A stretch of DNA of 64,000 nt from Hexactinellida sp. DTS-2022 (lineage: Eukaryota > Porifera > Hexactinellida), in the NCBI GenBank assembly GCA_028753945.1, contig JAPNXP010000001.1, forward strand, positions 62,001 through 126,000. The letters are read 5' to 3'. The notes under the pieces are model-generated. The model had not been told where the DNA came from. It was given only the letters and a program-made list of their open reading frames with translations, and did not search any database. Position numbers and translations under genes: made by a program. Positions within the stretch are counted from its first letter, which is position 1; the number at the start of each line of letters is the position of its first letter. Positions 1-12,400 of the stretch are shown here, in pieces.

Positions 1-2536
1 TCGTATTATAACTCTAATAGTTCCAACGATATAATTAATACTTCCTTTGGGTCTGCACACTGCAAGCTCATCCACTAAGTTCTCAGGTTTCTCTACTTGG
101 TTCAATGTGTAGAATTTTGAGTTTTTTCCACCATAATAAATATCTGTTGACGTATATTTATGTTGAATAGGACCAACAGCTTTTGGAGGTTCAGATCGTT
201 TTTCCTTGACACTGATATCTAATGAGAAACATAGAATAATTTCATTGGATTGTCAACTGACTGATATAACTTTGTGTCCCAAAGTTAAGAGGAGGGACAC
301 CCTCTCAAACCTCAATGAATTATTGAGTTATAAACTGTTGTATTAAATTTATACGTACTACAATGATTCAAAGTAGGAATTCATGGAAGTAGAAGTCTCA
401 TCCAGTATTACTAAGACCAGCTAACCTTGAGTAGGTGGTTTGGAAGCATAACAGTCAGCTGATTGATGCTTACTGTCTGCTTTGCACTGAGCAGAAAGTT
501 TGTAAAACTCCAACTTAAATATCTCGAGCTCTTTCATTGAATTATCTAGATTCTCTTTAAGGATGTTATTCTCTGTAATCTTTTCTTCAATGTATGTTCT
601 TAGAGTTTTATTATCCTTGTTTTTATCAGAGAGCTGTTGTTCAAGCTGTCTCACCCGATCAACATCTAAAACACTCCATAATAACTAGAATGCCTATAGT
701 TAGCTAACATTACACTCTACCTGTCGTATCACTATGCTGTCTCCTCATAGCTTGGCCTGTTGGTCTCTTTAACTCGTGTCCCAGACTCTGACTGACGGAC
801 AGTTCGCACACATCCCTCTCGCTCTCCGTCGCTTCAAACTGACTCGCCACGTCTAGCTTGCTAGCTAGCAATTCCTGCGCTCCTCTTAGCTCAGCTTTCA
901 CAGAAGCAACCGCCTTCCTAAGATCGTCACATTCACTCGTTTTGAGAGATAAATTCATTTCCAATTCTTCGATTTTTTCTAAAGATTTCTTGCTACCACT
1001 GATTGCTGCCCCAGAGTAAGTCATTCTACTTTGATTTCCTGAATTACTGTCTAGATTCCTTCCTATTTTGGACACTTGCACCCTCAGATGTATCAATTCC
1101 TTTTCTAACTGGGAGCTATTCCGTCTCATAGTCTCATATTCTGAATCAGCTGGTCGCTTAGACAGTTGTTCAATCAACTGCTGTTTCGTACTCAGTTCCA
1201 CCTGCAGCCCAGCAATGCGTGCGTTCAATGAACTAACGCGTTCTTCTGCACCGACAGATTGCGAGTCAGAACTCCTCTGTTTCCTCTCAAAATCATTTCT
1301 CGTCGAATAACTGTTGTCAGCTAAAGACTCCATCCGGGATTTCAACACGACTATCTCACTTTCCAGCTGCTGCTGCTGGTTAACTAGAGCGGCATTCTCC
1401 TCCCGCAAGGCCTGCTCTCCTCTCCGGAGGTTGACAACCGAAGCTCTCTGAAGGTCCAGCTCCTTTCTGAGCTCGGCAACCAGAGCCTCAGACTCGTCGA
1501 ACTTGGATTTATCTTCGCTGTACTTGTCGAACACTTGGTGTGATTTCTCACTGAATCGTCCTACCAATAAGGAAGACTCAAATCTCCATTCATATCTAAC
1601 CAATAATAAATACACAGAACTTGCATACCCATCTCCTCCTCCAAGCTCTTTAGCTCTTCTACTTTGTAAGATACTGTTTTCTCCTTATCTGCTAGTCTAG
1701 CTTTCAACTCGGATATTGTTTGTTTGTGTTTCTCCTCTCTCTTCAGGAGCTCTGCAGTCTCGGTTGCATGTCGCTGCTTCAGGAGCTCAATCTCAGTCCT
1801 GCACTTTTCCTATCAGTTGAATGACTCATGAAACCAGTGCTTAGACATGCGCCGCAAGAACTAACCAATTCCTTCAATGTCTGCTTGCTTATTCCAGGCT
1901 GAGAATACGAGTCAGCAACAACTTGTCCTTTCGCTAAAAGGAAGTATAATTAATATCTCTGGGCTGGTCTCCGTGAGAGCAAACTAACCGCGGTCAGGTA
2001 CCGCCTTAGGCGCGTCTGCACCTACAGTCTTTAGCACGACCTGGGTCTGCTTGCCTTCGTGCCTCGGGACGCTGAAAGGCATAACCTCGTAGACTCCGCT
2101 GTCGGAGATGTTGAGAGACCCCTCGTGCTCCCCCACCTCCATTTCGCACTCACACTCAAACCTTGCTTTTCCCGAGGAGGCGGGGTTCTGCGACTTGTGT
2201 TCCAGCACGAACATATTTCCGGACTTGTTGAAGAAGTATATTTCTCTCTCCCCGGTCTGCACCTGCTTTATCCACGCCAGCAGCACCGACTGCTTTCGAG
2301 ACGAACTCCCGTCTGCAGAAAGCTCTGTTAAGAGACCAATAACGTAGCTAACCGCAAATCTACTAATTACCTTTATGGGCGTGCTCTCGCTCCGGGGGTT
2401 CCTGCTGCTTGCAGTCCACAGTCATGTGTTTGTCCTTTGCTACCTCTGTTGCGAAATTTTTGCCGCAGAGCGGACACTTCCACTTAGTGTCCTCCATGGT
2501 CCTCCTCCTATTTCTGTGCTCAGAGTTCTCAGACAT
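1..2536 (-). CDS. Zinc finger / beta-domain / coiled-coil / CAP-Gly adaptor (cluster paralog 1), 3' end outside window
   Basis: Seven exons seen on the minus strand: 2536-2371, 2324-1989, 1933-1866, 1809-1629, 1560-721, 665-426 and 218-1. Phases agree and give 683 codons before the window edge. Residues ~20-45 hold a zinc finger (WKCPLCGKNF then H-x4-C). Residues ~68-155 hold the cluster's shared beta-rich domain (LLAWIKQVQTGERE to SDSGVYEVMPF). A long coiled coil rich in E, Q, L and S follows, ending about residue 610. The last exon seen reads KGSINYIVGTIRVIIR, which fits the opening strands of a CAP-Gly domain and aligns with the C-terminus of the paralog at 13367-18076. The function is not known. 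The layout suggests a cytoplasmic adaptor that binds something through the zinc finger, dimerises through the coiled coil and contacts microtubule-end or EEY/F-tailed proteins through CAP-Gly. That role is inference; the domain order is read from the sequence. Confidence 0.72.
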
Positions 2537-2627
2537 CCGATCTCTGCTAGCTACGCTCTGGGAAATTATAAACTATATTCATGCACAAACACGTTAAATA
2601 ACAATAGGTACAGGAGTCCTAACGAGG

Positions 2628-3101
2628 CTACTTGCTGCAGTTGGCGCACAGCGGCATCAGGTCGCTATTAACGGTGTTGCAGTACACACAGAGCCACTGC
2701 TCCGGGCCCACCTCCAGCATGCCCCTGTTGTGCACTCTGTTGCTGGTCGTGTACTTCGGGGGGAGGGGCGGGGGCACGCTGTCCGTCGCTATCTCCACAT
2801 CCGGCGGCAGCTGCACGTGCGTGACGGGCGCCTGCTGGTACCGGTAGGCCAGCTCCAGCTCCTCTATCTCGCTGGAGAGCAGGGAGAGCTCCCGCAGCTT
2901 GCGGTCCACCTCCGAGGAGTGCGCGAGCCCCCCGCCCTCCTGCTGCTGCTGCAGCTCCGACAGCCGCTGCTTCTTGACCTCCAGGCGTCGCCGCACCTCC
3001 TGCTCCTGTCGTATGACGTCATGCAGCGCGCTCAGCATCCGGTCGCACGCCTCCTGTTGCTGCTGCAGCAGCCTCGCCCCTTCGCGCCCAACCGCAGCCA
3101 T
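2628..3101 (-). CDS. Small coiled-coil protein with C-terminal NZF (RanBP2-type) zinc finger
   Basis: Single-exon gene of 157 residues. Residues ~1-85 are a glutamine- and glutamate-rich coiled coil (QQQQ tract, then repeated RRLE/KKQRLSEL heptads). A proline-rich linker (PPPLPPKY) follows. The last 25 residues form an Npl4/RanBP2-type finger: W-x-C-x2-C-x3-N-x6-C-x2-C, ending at the stop. In known proteins such as TAB2 and TAB3 this finger, C-terminal to a coiled coil, binds K63-linked ubiquitin; TAB2/3 also carry an N-terminal CUE domain, which I do not see here. The gene lies head-on between two members of the zinc finger/beta-domain cluster on the same strand, so it may work with them. 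Ubiquitin binding is inferred from the motif. The TF/TY pair that NZFs use for ubiquitin contact is replaced by NT after the second cysteine pair, so binding is not certain. Confidence 0.75.
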   Translation of the reverse strand: MAAVGREGARLLQQQQEACDRMLSALHDVIRQEQEVRRRLEVKKQRLSELQQQQEGGGLAHSSEVDRKLRELSLLSSEIEELELAYRYQQAPVTHVQLPPDVEIATDSVPPPLPPKYTTSNRVHNRGMLEVGPEQWLCVYCNTVNSDLMPLCANCSK

Positions 3102-3631
3102 TTATATGCTAGTCTAGACTTAGCTCACTTATTCTACTTACACTTAATAACGACTTATTACGAGACCAGCTTAACTGAGTCAGTATGTGGCACTGCTGCT
3201 AATTATACTGAGACTATTATAGTAATTTATAATATGTCAGTATACTGCTGAGTAACAGAATTAATTAATTGCAAGTTCTTTCCGAAATGATTTGCTCAGG
3301 TTGATTTGATACATACTATTTGTTTGGAGATTGCGTAACAGTGAAGTTACGTATACTGGCATGCAATATTATAAGACTCACCAAAATTAGCTTGCATTGT
3401 CTATAAAGGAACTGCTGAGAAAATACACCACAATTGGATCAATTACATCCCAAAATTAGAATTTCAGACAAATGGAGCCCTTATAACTGGAGGAAGCTGT
3501 CTCTGGATAATTGTATATATTTTCCGTATTTCTATACAACAAACACTTGGTTTAATAATAGAGTATTTAATTAATAATAGAGTATTCAATGCTGCAGGTA
3601 CGATGCCAGTATCCCTGGTCACTGTGATTGC
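3102..3631. other. Intergenic stretch between cluster genes
   Basis: About 530 bp, AT-rich, with no convincing exon on either strand. It should hold the promoter of the NZF gene (at its left end) and the 3' flank of the gene ending at 3632. Reverse-strand AATAAA-like signals are present near 3550-3590 (two copies of an 'aataatagagtatt(t/c)aat' unit in tandem). Confidence 0.5.
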
Positions 3632-5939
3632 TCAATTAGAGAAGTATTTAGAAAGACTTTGTTGTTTCTGCAGATGCAGTGGGAGGGGCAGTTCTTGATT
3701 CGAGACGCCGGGAACAGCTGGTGGCTCAAGCAGCTGATCAGGCCCCACTGGACTTACCAGCTGTGCTTCCTCAAAGCTGCAGGTGAGGGAGCCGTCCACA
3801 TCCGATAACCCCACGGCAGTCAGCTGATTATCCTCCAGCTCCTGGATCTGTCTCTTGAGCCCGGGGACTATAACTTCCCTGTAGCCCTCCAGCTGCTGCT
3901 GACAGGCCTCAGTCTCTCTCCGCAGCCGCAGGTTCTGCTCCCGCAGCGCGGCCATGTTCTGTCGACTCTCTTCCAGCTCCTCCTCCTTCCGCTTAATCGT
4001 GCTTTGGAAGAACTTGGATATCTCCGGGTCCGGAGGCGCTCTCTGCTCGGACTTAGTCTCACCTCCGAGCTTCGACCGCTCCTTCAGTCTCTCCAGGTCG
4101 AGCTCGCAGGCCTTCTTAACCAGCACCAGTTCGTCGCGCTCCTTCTCCACGGCCCGCAGCTGTCCCCTCAGGGCCCGGGCCTCTGTCTCCTCCCCTCCGT
4201 CCGGCGGCGCCAGGCGCACCTGAGTCCGCTCCGCCACGGCCTCTGGGGCTCTCTCGAGCTGGGCAGCCGTTGAAATCCTCTCTTTGAGAGACTCGCGTAT
4301 TATCTGAGACTTCTCCAGCTCCTTCTTCAGTTGATCCAACTCGAGCTCGCTCTTCGCACTGCTCTCCCTCAGTCTGTCCTCGAGCTGTCCGGTCGCCAGC
4401 TGCCAGGCCCCCTCCCTCCCAGCCAGCTCCTCTCGCGCGCCCCGCAGCTCCGCCTCCAGCTGGGAGACCCTCTCGCGCCTCTCGACTATCTCCTCCTCCT
4501 GGTCCTTCAGCTGGTTCTCCTGAACACTCGTGATCAGCTGGAGGGTGGCCAGCTGCTGCGACAGGTCCGTGTTCTCCTTATCCCTCAAGCTGAGCTGCGA
4601 CTTGCTCCTCCCTATAGCAGAGATAACACTGCGTGTAATCTCAGTTCCGTGCTTACCTAGGGCAGCGGAGAGCTCCCCGTCAGGCCGCTCGGCGCTCGCT
4701 TTCCTCTGCTCGGACTCCCGCTTCAGAGCAGTGACGGTCTTCATGAGCGCCAGCTTCTCCCCCTCCAGCTGCTGCCGCTTGGCCTCCCTCTCTCTGCCCA
4801 GAGTCTCCGCCTGCTTCCGGTACTTGGAGCAGTCAGCTGAGAGCTTCTTGTTCTGCTCCCGCAGCTCGCCCTCTTTCTGCGAGTGCTTGTCGTTCTCTTT
4901 CTGCAGACTCTTTATCTGCTTCTTAGCGTCTCCCTCCCTCGCATTCCAGTCTCCCTCTTGGTTGTTATCCACGGCCTTGCTCAGTTTCTTCTTCAAATCT
5001 CGACTCTTGGACTTCTTGGGGGTTTCGGCCTCTGCCTTACCTGCCACCTGCTCCACAGCCACAGGCTCCTCGCGCTTTTTGAGCTCCTCTGCCTCGTCAT
5101 TAATCGCGAGCTCTATTATCTGCATTTTCGCATTTATCTTGGTTTCGGCTACATAGAAGCTGTGAACTTCCGCAGACAGGTTTATGTCGTTTACGCTGAG
5201 CAGCCCGTCCTGCGGGCCCGCGCTCAGCCGCGCCTCTGCCTGGAACCTGCGCTCCTGGTCGCACCAGCGCAGAGTGACGGCCTCCCCCGCCTTCGTGAAC
5301 AGCTGCACCTCCGTCTCGAGCGTCTGCTTCTCCTTGGTCCACACCAGCAGCACGACCGGCGCCTGGCTGTCGATGGACTCGTACAGCGGCTCCTCAGGCA
5401 CTGGGGACAACAGTAGCTAACTAAGCAGATTAACAGCTGACAGACTCACCAGCTGGCGGCTCCGGCTGGAGACACTGATACAGGTGCTGGTCCCTCTCAG
5501 CTTCGGAGAAGAACTTCTGGCTGCACTGGAGGCACTCCCACCGGGTTGGGCTGCAGGGGGAGAGGGGGGCGTGAGCGGGCAGCAGCTGGCTGTGTCTCTG
5601 CTCCTGTCCCATCGTATGTCTCTGCTCCTGTCCTGTATAGCTGTGTTCTTGTCCCATCAAATAACTCTGCTCCTGTCCTGTATAGCTGTGTTCCTGTCCC
5701 ATCAAATAACTCTGCTCCTGCCCTGTATAACTGTGTTCTTGCTCCATCAAATAACTCTGCTCCTGCCCTGTATAGCTGTGTTCCTGTCCCATGTAGCCGA
5801 GGGGGCTACCTGGGTGTTGGTGGGAGGGGTGGGGGACGTAGGGGTTGGGCTGGGGAGAGGTGGGGTAGAACTGGTGGTGCATTGCTTCACCTGGGAAAGC
5901 GCCGACTTGAGGCAGTGAGTGGTATCTATTTGGGTCCAT
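3632..5939 (-). CDS. Zinc finger / beta-domain / coiled-coil protein (cluster paralog 2)
   Basis: Three exons, 5939-5450, 5400-4657 and 4611-3632, giving 737 residues. Residues 1-130 are Tyr/Gln/Pro-rich and contain four to five near-identical 15-residue repeats (unit GQEHSYTGQEQSYLM). The zinc finger follows (WECLQCSQKFF, then H-x3-C, about residues 134-157). The shared beta domain spans about 178-265 (VVLLVWTKEKQTLETEV). The rest, to about residue 690, is almost all coiled coil, and the tail is Pro/Leu-rich with no CAP-Gly domain. The second intron is 45 bp, a multiple of three with no stop, so reading straight through would add 15 residues. The function is unknown; it looks like a self-associating scaffold. 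The ABCA gene starts 540 bp away on the other strand, so the two may share a promoter. Confidence 0.75.
5590..5810 (-). repeat. 45-bp tandem repeat inside coding exon
   Basis: Four to five copies of a 45-bp unit encode GQEHSYTGQEQSYLM with small changes (for example MEQEH for MGQEH). The reading frame is kept throughout, so the array is a coding minisatellite that probably varies in copy number. Confidence 0.85.
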
Positions 5940-6476
5940 TCACAATATCCTGCTAACTTGAAACGGTATAATATAAAGCTAACTCGCTACTACACTTAAT
6001 TAAGAGCTAAAATGAGCTAGCACTTTGCTTAGTTCATATATTAGCTTATTACGTCATATTTAAATACATTCTCGCCGATTAAATTTAAATTAATTTTAAC
6101 GTACACAACTACACTGTACGACGGTATGTACTTGTGTGTGTGCCAAGCAATGGAAAGTGGGCTTGATTAGATAATTTAGATTAAATAATCCTATCTAGTT
6201 ACCAAGTAACTACCAACTAAAACGAATTACGTAAATAGTTTAGGATCTTTGGAAGTAACATATGTATGCTATCCAACTAGTCACTAACTGTAATCAAAAT
6301 TAATCTGACTAAACTGTAGAAACTAATATTCCAATTGCAAGTCGACAATACTAAATTTGTAATCACTAGCAGGCCTCCAGGGACACATTTATTGACGCTA
6401 ACTACTTATATAAGTACGAGACATTTCCCGTTTTAGAACATCTCTTTGCTTGCTAGCAGTTTACTTATCTTGCAAG
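5940..6476. promoter_or_regulatory. Bidirectional promoter region with TATA-like box for the ABCA gene
   Basis: This 537-bp gap separates two diverging start codons. A TATA-like run (ttatataagtacgag, about 6407-6421) lies 60-70 bp before the ABCA ATG. The rest is AT-rich and I see no exon in it. Promoter function is inferred from position. Confidence 0.5.
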
Positions 6477-9400
6477 ATGAATCTACCGAAGTGTGTACGT
6501 CGTTTCGGATATTTACTATGGAAGAATATTCTTTGGAAAGTTCGCAATTGGCCAGGAACAATTCTAGAGATAATTTTTCCTACTTTTTTATTTATTCTCC
6601 TCATTGTTCTGAGGACTCAAAACCCCCCGGAGAGCAGGCCCCTCCAGGAGCGGGCGGCCAAGGCCCTGCCCAGTGCCGGACTTATACCTTTCATGCAGAC
6701 TGCCTACTGCGACATGAACAATAAGTTCAGCAACAGGCCAGACGGCCTGCCAGACTTCAGCGGGTCAAAGGTCGACTCGTTATACCAACAGCTGGCCAAG
6801 GTGAGTTTATATGCTCAATGTTTGTGGGTCTCATTTTACTGGAACAATTTATAAGATATTCAACAAAACTGATGGAGCACTGGACAATGTCAACAATTTC
6901 CAAGACACAATCCAACACGTATCTCGGTTGTTAGGACCCTCCCCTCCCCAACAGGAGGACACACAAAATCTGAACAGTACTCTCTCCCAGCTGTGCGCCG
7001 GCACTCAAAACAGCTCTCTCAGCCTGAGGCGGCGCTTAGGGCTGGACAGCGTATGCAGCCGCAGCCTAGCGGATAGGACCAGCAACCTGACGTCATCTCA
7101 GAGGAGCCAGCTGTACGCGCTGGCTGCCCTGGGAGTAGGGACAGGGACAGGGACAGGGACAGGGGCGGGGGGCGACCTGTCCAGTCTGGTTGAGCTCTAC
7201 AAGGGCGTGCAGGAGGACCTCGAGGTGGCGCAGGACTTCCGAGAGCTCTTCTCGGACCCGGGCGCCACGCTCTGCGGCAGCCGGGGAAGCGGAGGCAGCA
7301 AACTGCTGGACTATTTCGCGGATAATTCTGCAGACACGGATCAAGCACAGGCTACACGCACTAAGAGAGAAGCAGACACCAACAGTTCCACTCAGAACTC
7401 CAGTAAGCTACTCGTTATTAGCCGCAGCGTTTGTACTGTGTTATCAGTGCCTCTGTAGCGGGAGCAGGGCTCGAGGATACCGGAATCAGAATAATATTCA
7501 CACCTAACAACTCCCTGGCGTGGGGCATCATACGCGAGATGAACACCTCCATACACTACATTGACGTCATCAGGGACCTGCTTAACTCCATCCTCAAGCA
7601 GAACAGAGAGGTGCGGGGGCTCTTGGACAGGCTCTCGGACCAAGGCCAGGACCAGAAGCTCGTCAAAGGTCTCAGGTAAGACAGGTGTTACCATCCCTAT
7701 TAACACGTCTCACAATCGGAATGCCACATAGAGAGCTGGCGAGAGAGCAGAGCATGCATCAGCTGTCGGGAGTGCCCTCCTCGGAGCAGCTGCTGACGGC
7801 CTCCAGCCTCCTGGACCAGCGGGCCTCGCCCAACCTGTGGGACTACACGGACTGGGTGGACGGGAACGTGAGTGCCGTGCTGGGCAGCAGGGCCTTCAGG
7901 ATAAACCTGGACATCTTCCGGGCGTACGGGAGCGAGGCGCAGCTGGTCAGCATAGCGACTGACCAACAGGAGCGGAACAGGCTGGGCATAAGCGCGGTCA
8001 TAGCGGGAATAGTGTTCCAGGTAAGCAGTGCTCTGCGGGTCTCGTCCAAATCTGATGACTGCCTTCTAGAATCTTCCATCCAACGGTACAGCGCTGCCTC
8101 CGCAGGTCCGCTACAAGATTCGCACCTACGGGTACTCCGTGGTGAACCCGGACAAGCTGCGGAACCTCGTATGGGAGCCGGGCCCGGGGACCAGAAAGAA
8201 GCAGTACCTCCAGTACGGGTTCATATTCATACAGGTACTCTATTCGCACTCTAGCTAGACAGTGTTCCTTAATACGCCTATTGTAACAGGACCTGGTAGA
8301 GCGGGCAGTGGTCAACCAACAGCTGAACGCGAGTGTCAACGCCCCCGGGGGGTACGTGCAGCCGTTCCCCTTCCCGTGCTACGAGAGCGACGACTTCATG
8401 CTGGTGCTGCAGGCCGTGCTGCCGCTGCTGCTGGTCATCTCCAGCAGTCTGGCCGTGAGTCTGCTCGCCAGGGTGCTCACCTTCGAGCGCGAGCACAAGC
8501 TGCAGGACATGCTGGCGCTGATGGGCGTGGGGGTGGTGGAGCACTGGTGCAGTTGGATTGTGGTGTACATGTTCCTGCTGCTGCCCTCCACCTGCGTGAA
8601 CTGGGCCGTTCTCAGCTTCGGGGGCATCCTGTCCCGCTCGGACGCGCTCCTGCTGCTGCTGGTGCTGCTCACCTACAACCTCTCACTCACTGCCTTCGCC
8701 ATCCTGGCCAGCATTCCCTTCAAGAACGCGAACATCGCCGGCAGCGCGACCGGCCTGATCTACTTCGTGCTCTTCTTCCTCACGCCGGTGGTGGAGTACC
8801 TGGAGTTCAGTCTGAGCATGTGGCAGATGCTGCTGGTGCTGCTCCTCAGTCCCTCTGCGCTGGGACTATTCACCTACTACGCGGTGCAGTACGAGGTGCA
8901 GGCGACCGGTCTGCACTGGAGCAACCTGCACCTGTCCCCCTACACCACGGACAGGGCCAACCCGCTCTTGTGCTGGCTGTTCCTGCTGCTGGACGCTGCG
9001 GTATACTTCTGGCTGGCCTTCTACCTGCAGGCGGTGCTGCCGGGTCTGCTCGGGGTCCGCAGGCCCTGGTACTTCCCGCTGGACCCGCGCTACTGGCTGG
9101 GCTCCCACCGGGCCGCGGCCCTCTGGAGGCGGGTCCGGGGGGACAGACAGGCCCCGCTGGAAGACGCGTCCGCTCTGCTGGAGGGGGAGGGGGGCAGCTG
9201 GGAGGTGCTGGCCGAAGAGGAGGGACCGGAGCACCTGGAGAAGGGGGTGGAGGTAAACCGAATGGGCAAGACGTACTCGTGGGGGCTCTTCGGGCGCCAG
9301 AAGGTGGCTGCGCTCCACTGTCTGTCTCTGAGTCTGTACGAGGGACAGGTGACGGCCCTGCTGGGACACAACGGGGCCGGCAAGACCAGTCTGATGATGA

Positions 9401-12400
9401 TTCTGAGCGGAATCCTGTCCCAGAGCTCCGGCAGCGCCACCATATACGGCAAGTCCCTGGAGAGGGACATCGGCCAGCTGCGCGACCGCTACTTGGGCCT
9501 GTGTCCGCAGCACAACATCCTCTACGACCACCTGAGCGCCGACGAGCACCTGCTCTTCTACGGGGCCCTGCGGGGGCTGCCCGGGGCCCAGATCCGCAGG
9601 GAGGCGGCGGCGCTGCTGGCCTGCATGCGGCTGCTCGCGCACAGGGGGAAGCGCGTGCACCAGCTCTCGGGCGGCATGCGCAGGAAGCTCTGCGTCTGCA
9701 TCGCATTCCTGGGCGCGCCCAAGCTGGTGGTGCTGGACGAGCCCACGGCCGGGATCGACCCGTACTCGCGGCGACACATCTGGGACTTCCTGATGTCGCA
9801 GCGCGAGGGCAGGTGCATCCTGCTGAGCACACACCACATGGACGAGGCGGAGGTGGTGGGCGACCGGATTGCCATCATAGACCACGGACACCTCCTCTGC
9901 GTGGGCGGGCTGCCCTTCCTGAAGCAGCAGTTCCAGCTCAAGTACCTGCTCAAGCTGGAGAAGGAGAGCGAAGCCACGGCCACGAGTGACGTCACGCGGC
10001 TCGTGCAGACACACGTGCCCTCCGCCAAGCTGGACAAGGGGGCGGGCGAGGAGGTGCACTACTCCATTCCCCTCTCCGTGGTGCGAGAGGACGAGAGTCT
10101 CTCCCGCCTCTTCTCGGTGCTGGAGCGCGAGCGGCGCGCTCTCGGGATCTCCTCCTACGGCCTCGAGACGCCCACCCTGGAACAGCTGTTCCTTAAGCTC
10201 ACGCAGCTGCGCTACAGCGATGAGATAGCGCAGCAGAGTCCGGAGGAGACAGGGAAACCCGTCGTCTCCAGCCCCGCCCCGCCCTCCCGCGCCTCTCGCC
10301 TCCTCTCCCCGCTCCGCGGCTGCTGCCTGCAGGCCTACGCGCTGCTGCTGAAGAGACTGCACCACTCGCGACGGGACCTGAGGGGGCTCCTCCTGCAGTA
10401 CTTCCTGTTCCTCTTCATGCTGGCGCTCACGCTGTGGGTGACCAGCCTCTCTCCTTACCCCGATAACAGCGGCGCCATCACATTCTCCACGGCTGCTTAC
10501 GAGCAGATCTCGGATCCTAACCAGTTCGTCATCCTCGGTTCCGGCCTGCTCCCTGTCCCCTCTGGCTATCCGACGGCTGAGAGCTATCTGCAGACCGTCG
10601 TCTGTCCGGGGGGGCTGGGCGTGCCCACCGGATACACCCCGGACCCCCTCCTCGAAAACTCACACCTCAACTTCTCATCCAATAGCAGACAGACGCCCCT
10701 ACTGTGTCCGTGGTACCCTCGGCAGAAGTGGCACTCATTCAATACCGTCAACAGGACACAAGTGCAGAGTCTGGTTAACGCCAGCTGTTCCTGCGTCGCA
10801 GGAGACTACCAATGTCCGGCGGGTTCCTCCGGCCCCCAGCCCGGGACCCTGGTGTGCGTGGGGGACGGGAGCGTGCTCCTGGACCTCCGGGGGCGGAACG
10901 TCAGCGACTACCTGCTCAAGACGCAGCGGCGGTACGTGCAGCGGCTCTACGGGGGCGTCAGCTTCGGACAGACTCGCGAGGACGTCCCCAAGGTGAGGGG
11001 AGACATCCGCGATGCTGTCAACAAGAATATCCGCGAGAACAACAACAAGCTAAGCTTCGAGACGTTCGTGGAGAGAGAGTACAGCAAGGCCTGGTTCAGC
11101 TTCAAGGGGTACCACGCGATGCCCATCTACCTGAATGTGATGAACAACGCGATTCTGCGTCGCGAGCTCTGGAGCCTGCGCGGGCTCTCCTCCAACCTCT
11201 CCAGCTACGGGATCGTGGCCGCCTCGGAGCCCTGGCCGCCCACCCGCGACGAGCTGGCGCTGAGACAGATCCGCTCCGGCAAGCCGCTCATGGTCCCGCT
11301 GCTGGCGCTCTTCGGGTTCTGCTTCCTGGCCTCTTCCTACGTGCTGTTCGTCCTCGAGGAGCGGGTCTCGGGCACGAAGCACCTGCAGGCCATCTCGGGC
11401 CTCAACAAGCTGGTCTACTGGAGCTCCTCCTACTGCTGGGACCTGGCGGGGTACACCCTGGCCATCCTGCTCGGCTCCCTCGTGCTCGTAGCTTTCGACA
11501 AACCCGAGTTCGTGTCCCCCGCCTACTACCCAGTGTTCCTGGCGGCCTGCATGGGGTTCGGGTGCGTGAGCATCTCCCTCATGTACTCTGTCTCCTGGCT
11601 ATTCTCCAGCCCCGGCAAGGCCTACGTGGTCATGTTCTGTCTCAGCTACGTGGTGGGGATGATAACCATGGTAGTCAACTTCTCGTACGACTTCATCAAC
11701 AGGGACAAGAACGAGGACACCGTGCACCTCCTGGAGAACATATTCCTGGTCTTCCCCTCCTACTCCCTCTGCAAGGTGTTCTACCAGCTGATCAGCATAT
11801 ACCTAACGGAGACCGCCTTCAGGGAGTTCGGCGCTAAGTTCAACGTCAGCGGCGAGGCGGCGGGCTCCCAGAGCCAGCTGTACCAGTTCGACGCGGTCTG
11901 GAAGTACACCACCGCCATGTTTGTGGAGGCGGCGCTGCTGTTCCTGCTTAACCTCGCTATCGACCTGTGTTCCGACTTTCTCACCAGCCACCCGCCCCTC
12001 AAGCTGCTTCCTGTCAGACGCGACGCTCTGGAGGGGGATGACGTCATCGAGGAGGAGAGACGGGTGTTGGCGGGGCCCGGGGATTACACGCTGTCCCTCT
12101 CGCACCTCTACAAGCGCTACTTCAGCCCCAGGGACCTGCTCCGCCCCTTCCTGCCGCGAGCCCTGCGGCGCCCGGCCCCGTACGCCGTGCGGAACCTGAC
12201 GCTGGGCGTGCGCGGGGAGTGCTTCGGGCTGCTGGGGCTGAACGGGGCGGGCAAGACCTCCGTCTTCAACATGATAACCGGGGCGCGCAGTGTGAGCAGC
12301 GGGCGCATCGGGATATCCGGGCAGGACATACAGCGGGCGCGTCTCAGCGCCTACCGGCTGCTGGGCTACTGCGCGCAGCACGACTCGCTGTTCCCGCTGC

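Noticed and set aside
7019-7348. Minus-strand open frames inside ABCA exon 2 and, more widely, 8278-12972
   Set aside because: They are GC-driven shadows of the transporter's frame, with Arg/Pro/Gln-rich composition and no motifs.
8262-9989. 575-residue plus-strand open frame overlapping ABCA
   Set aside because: Low-complexity Gly/Ala/Arg sequence in the wrong frame of a clear ABC domain.
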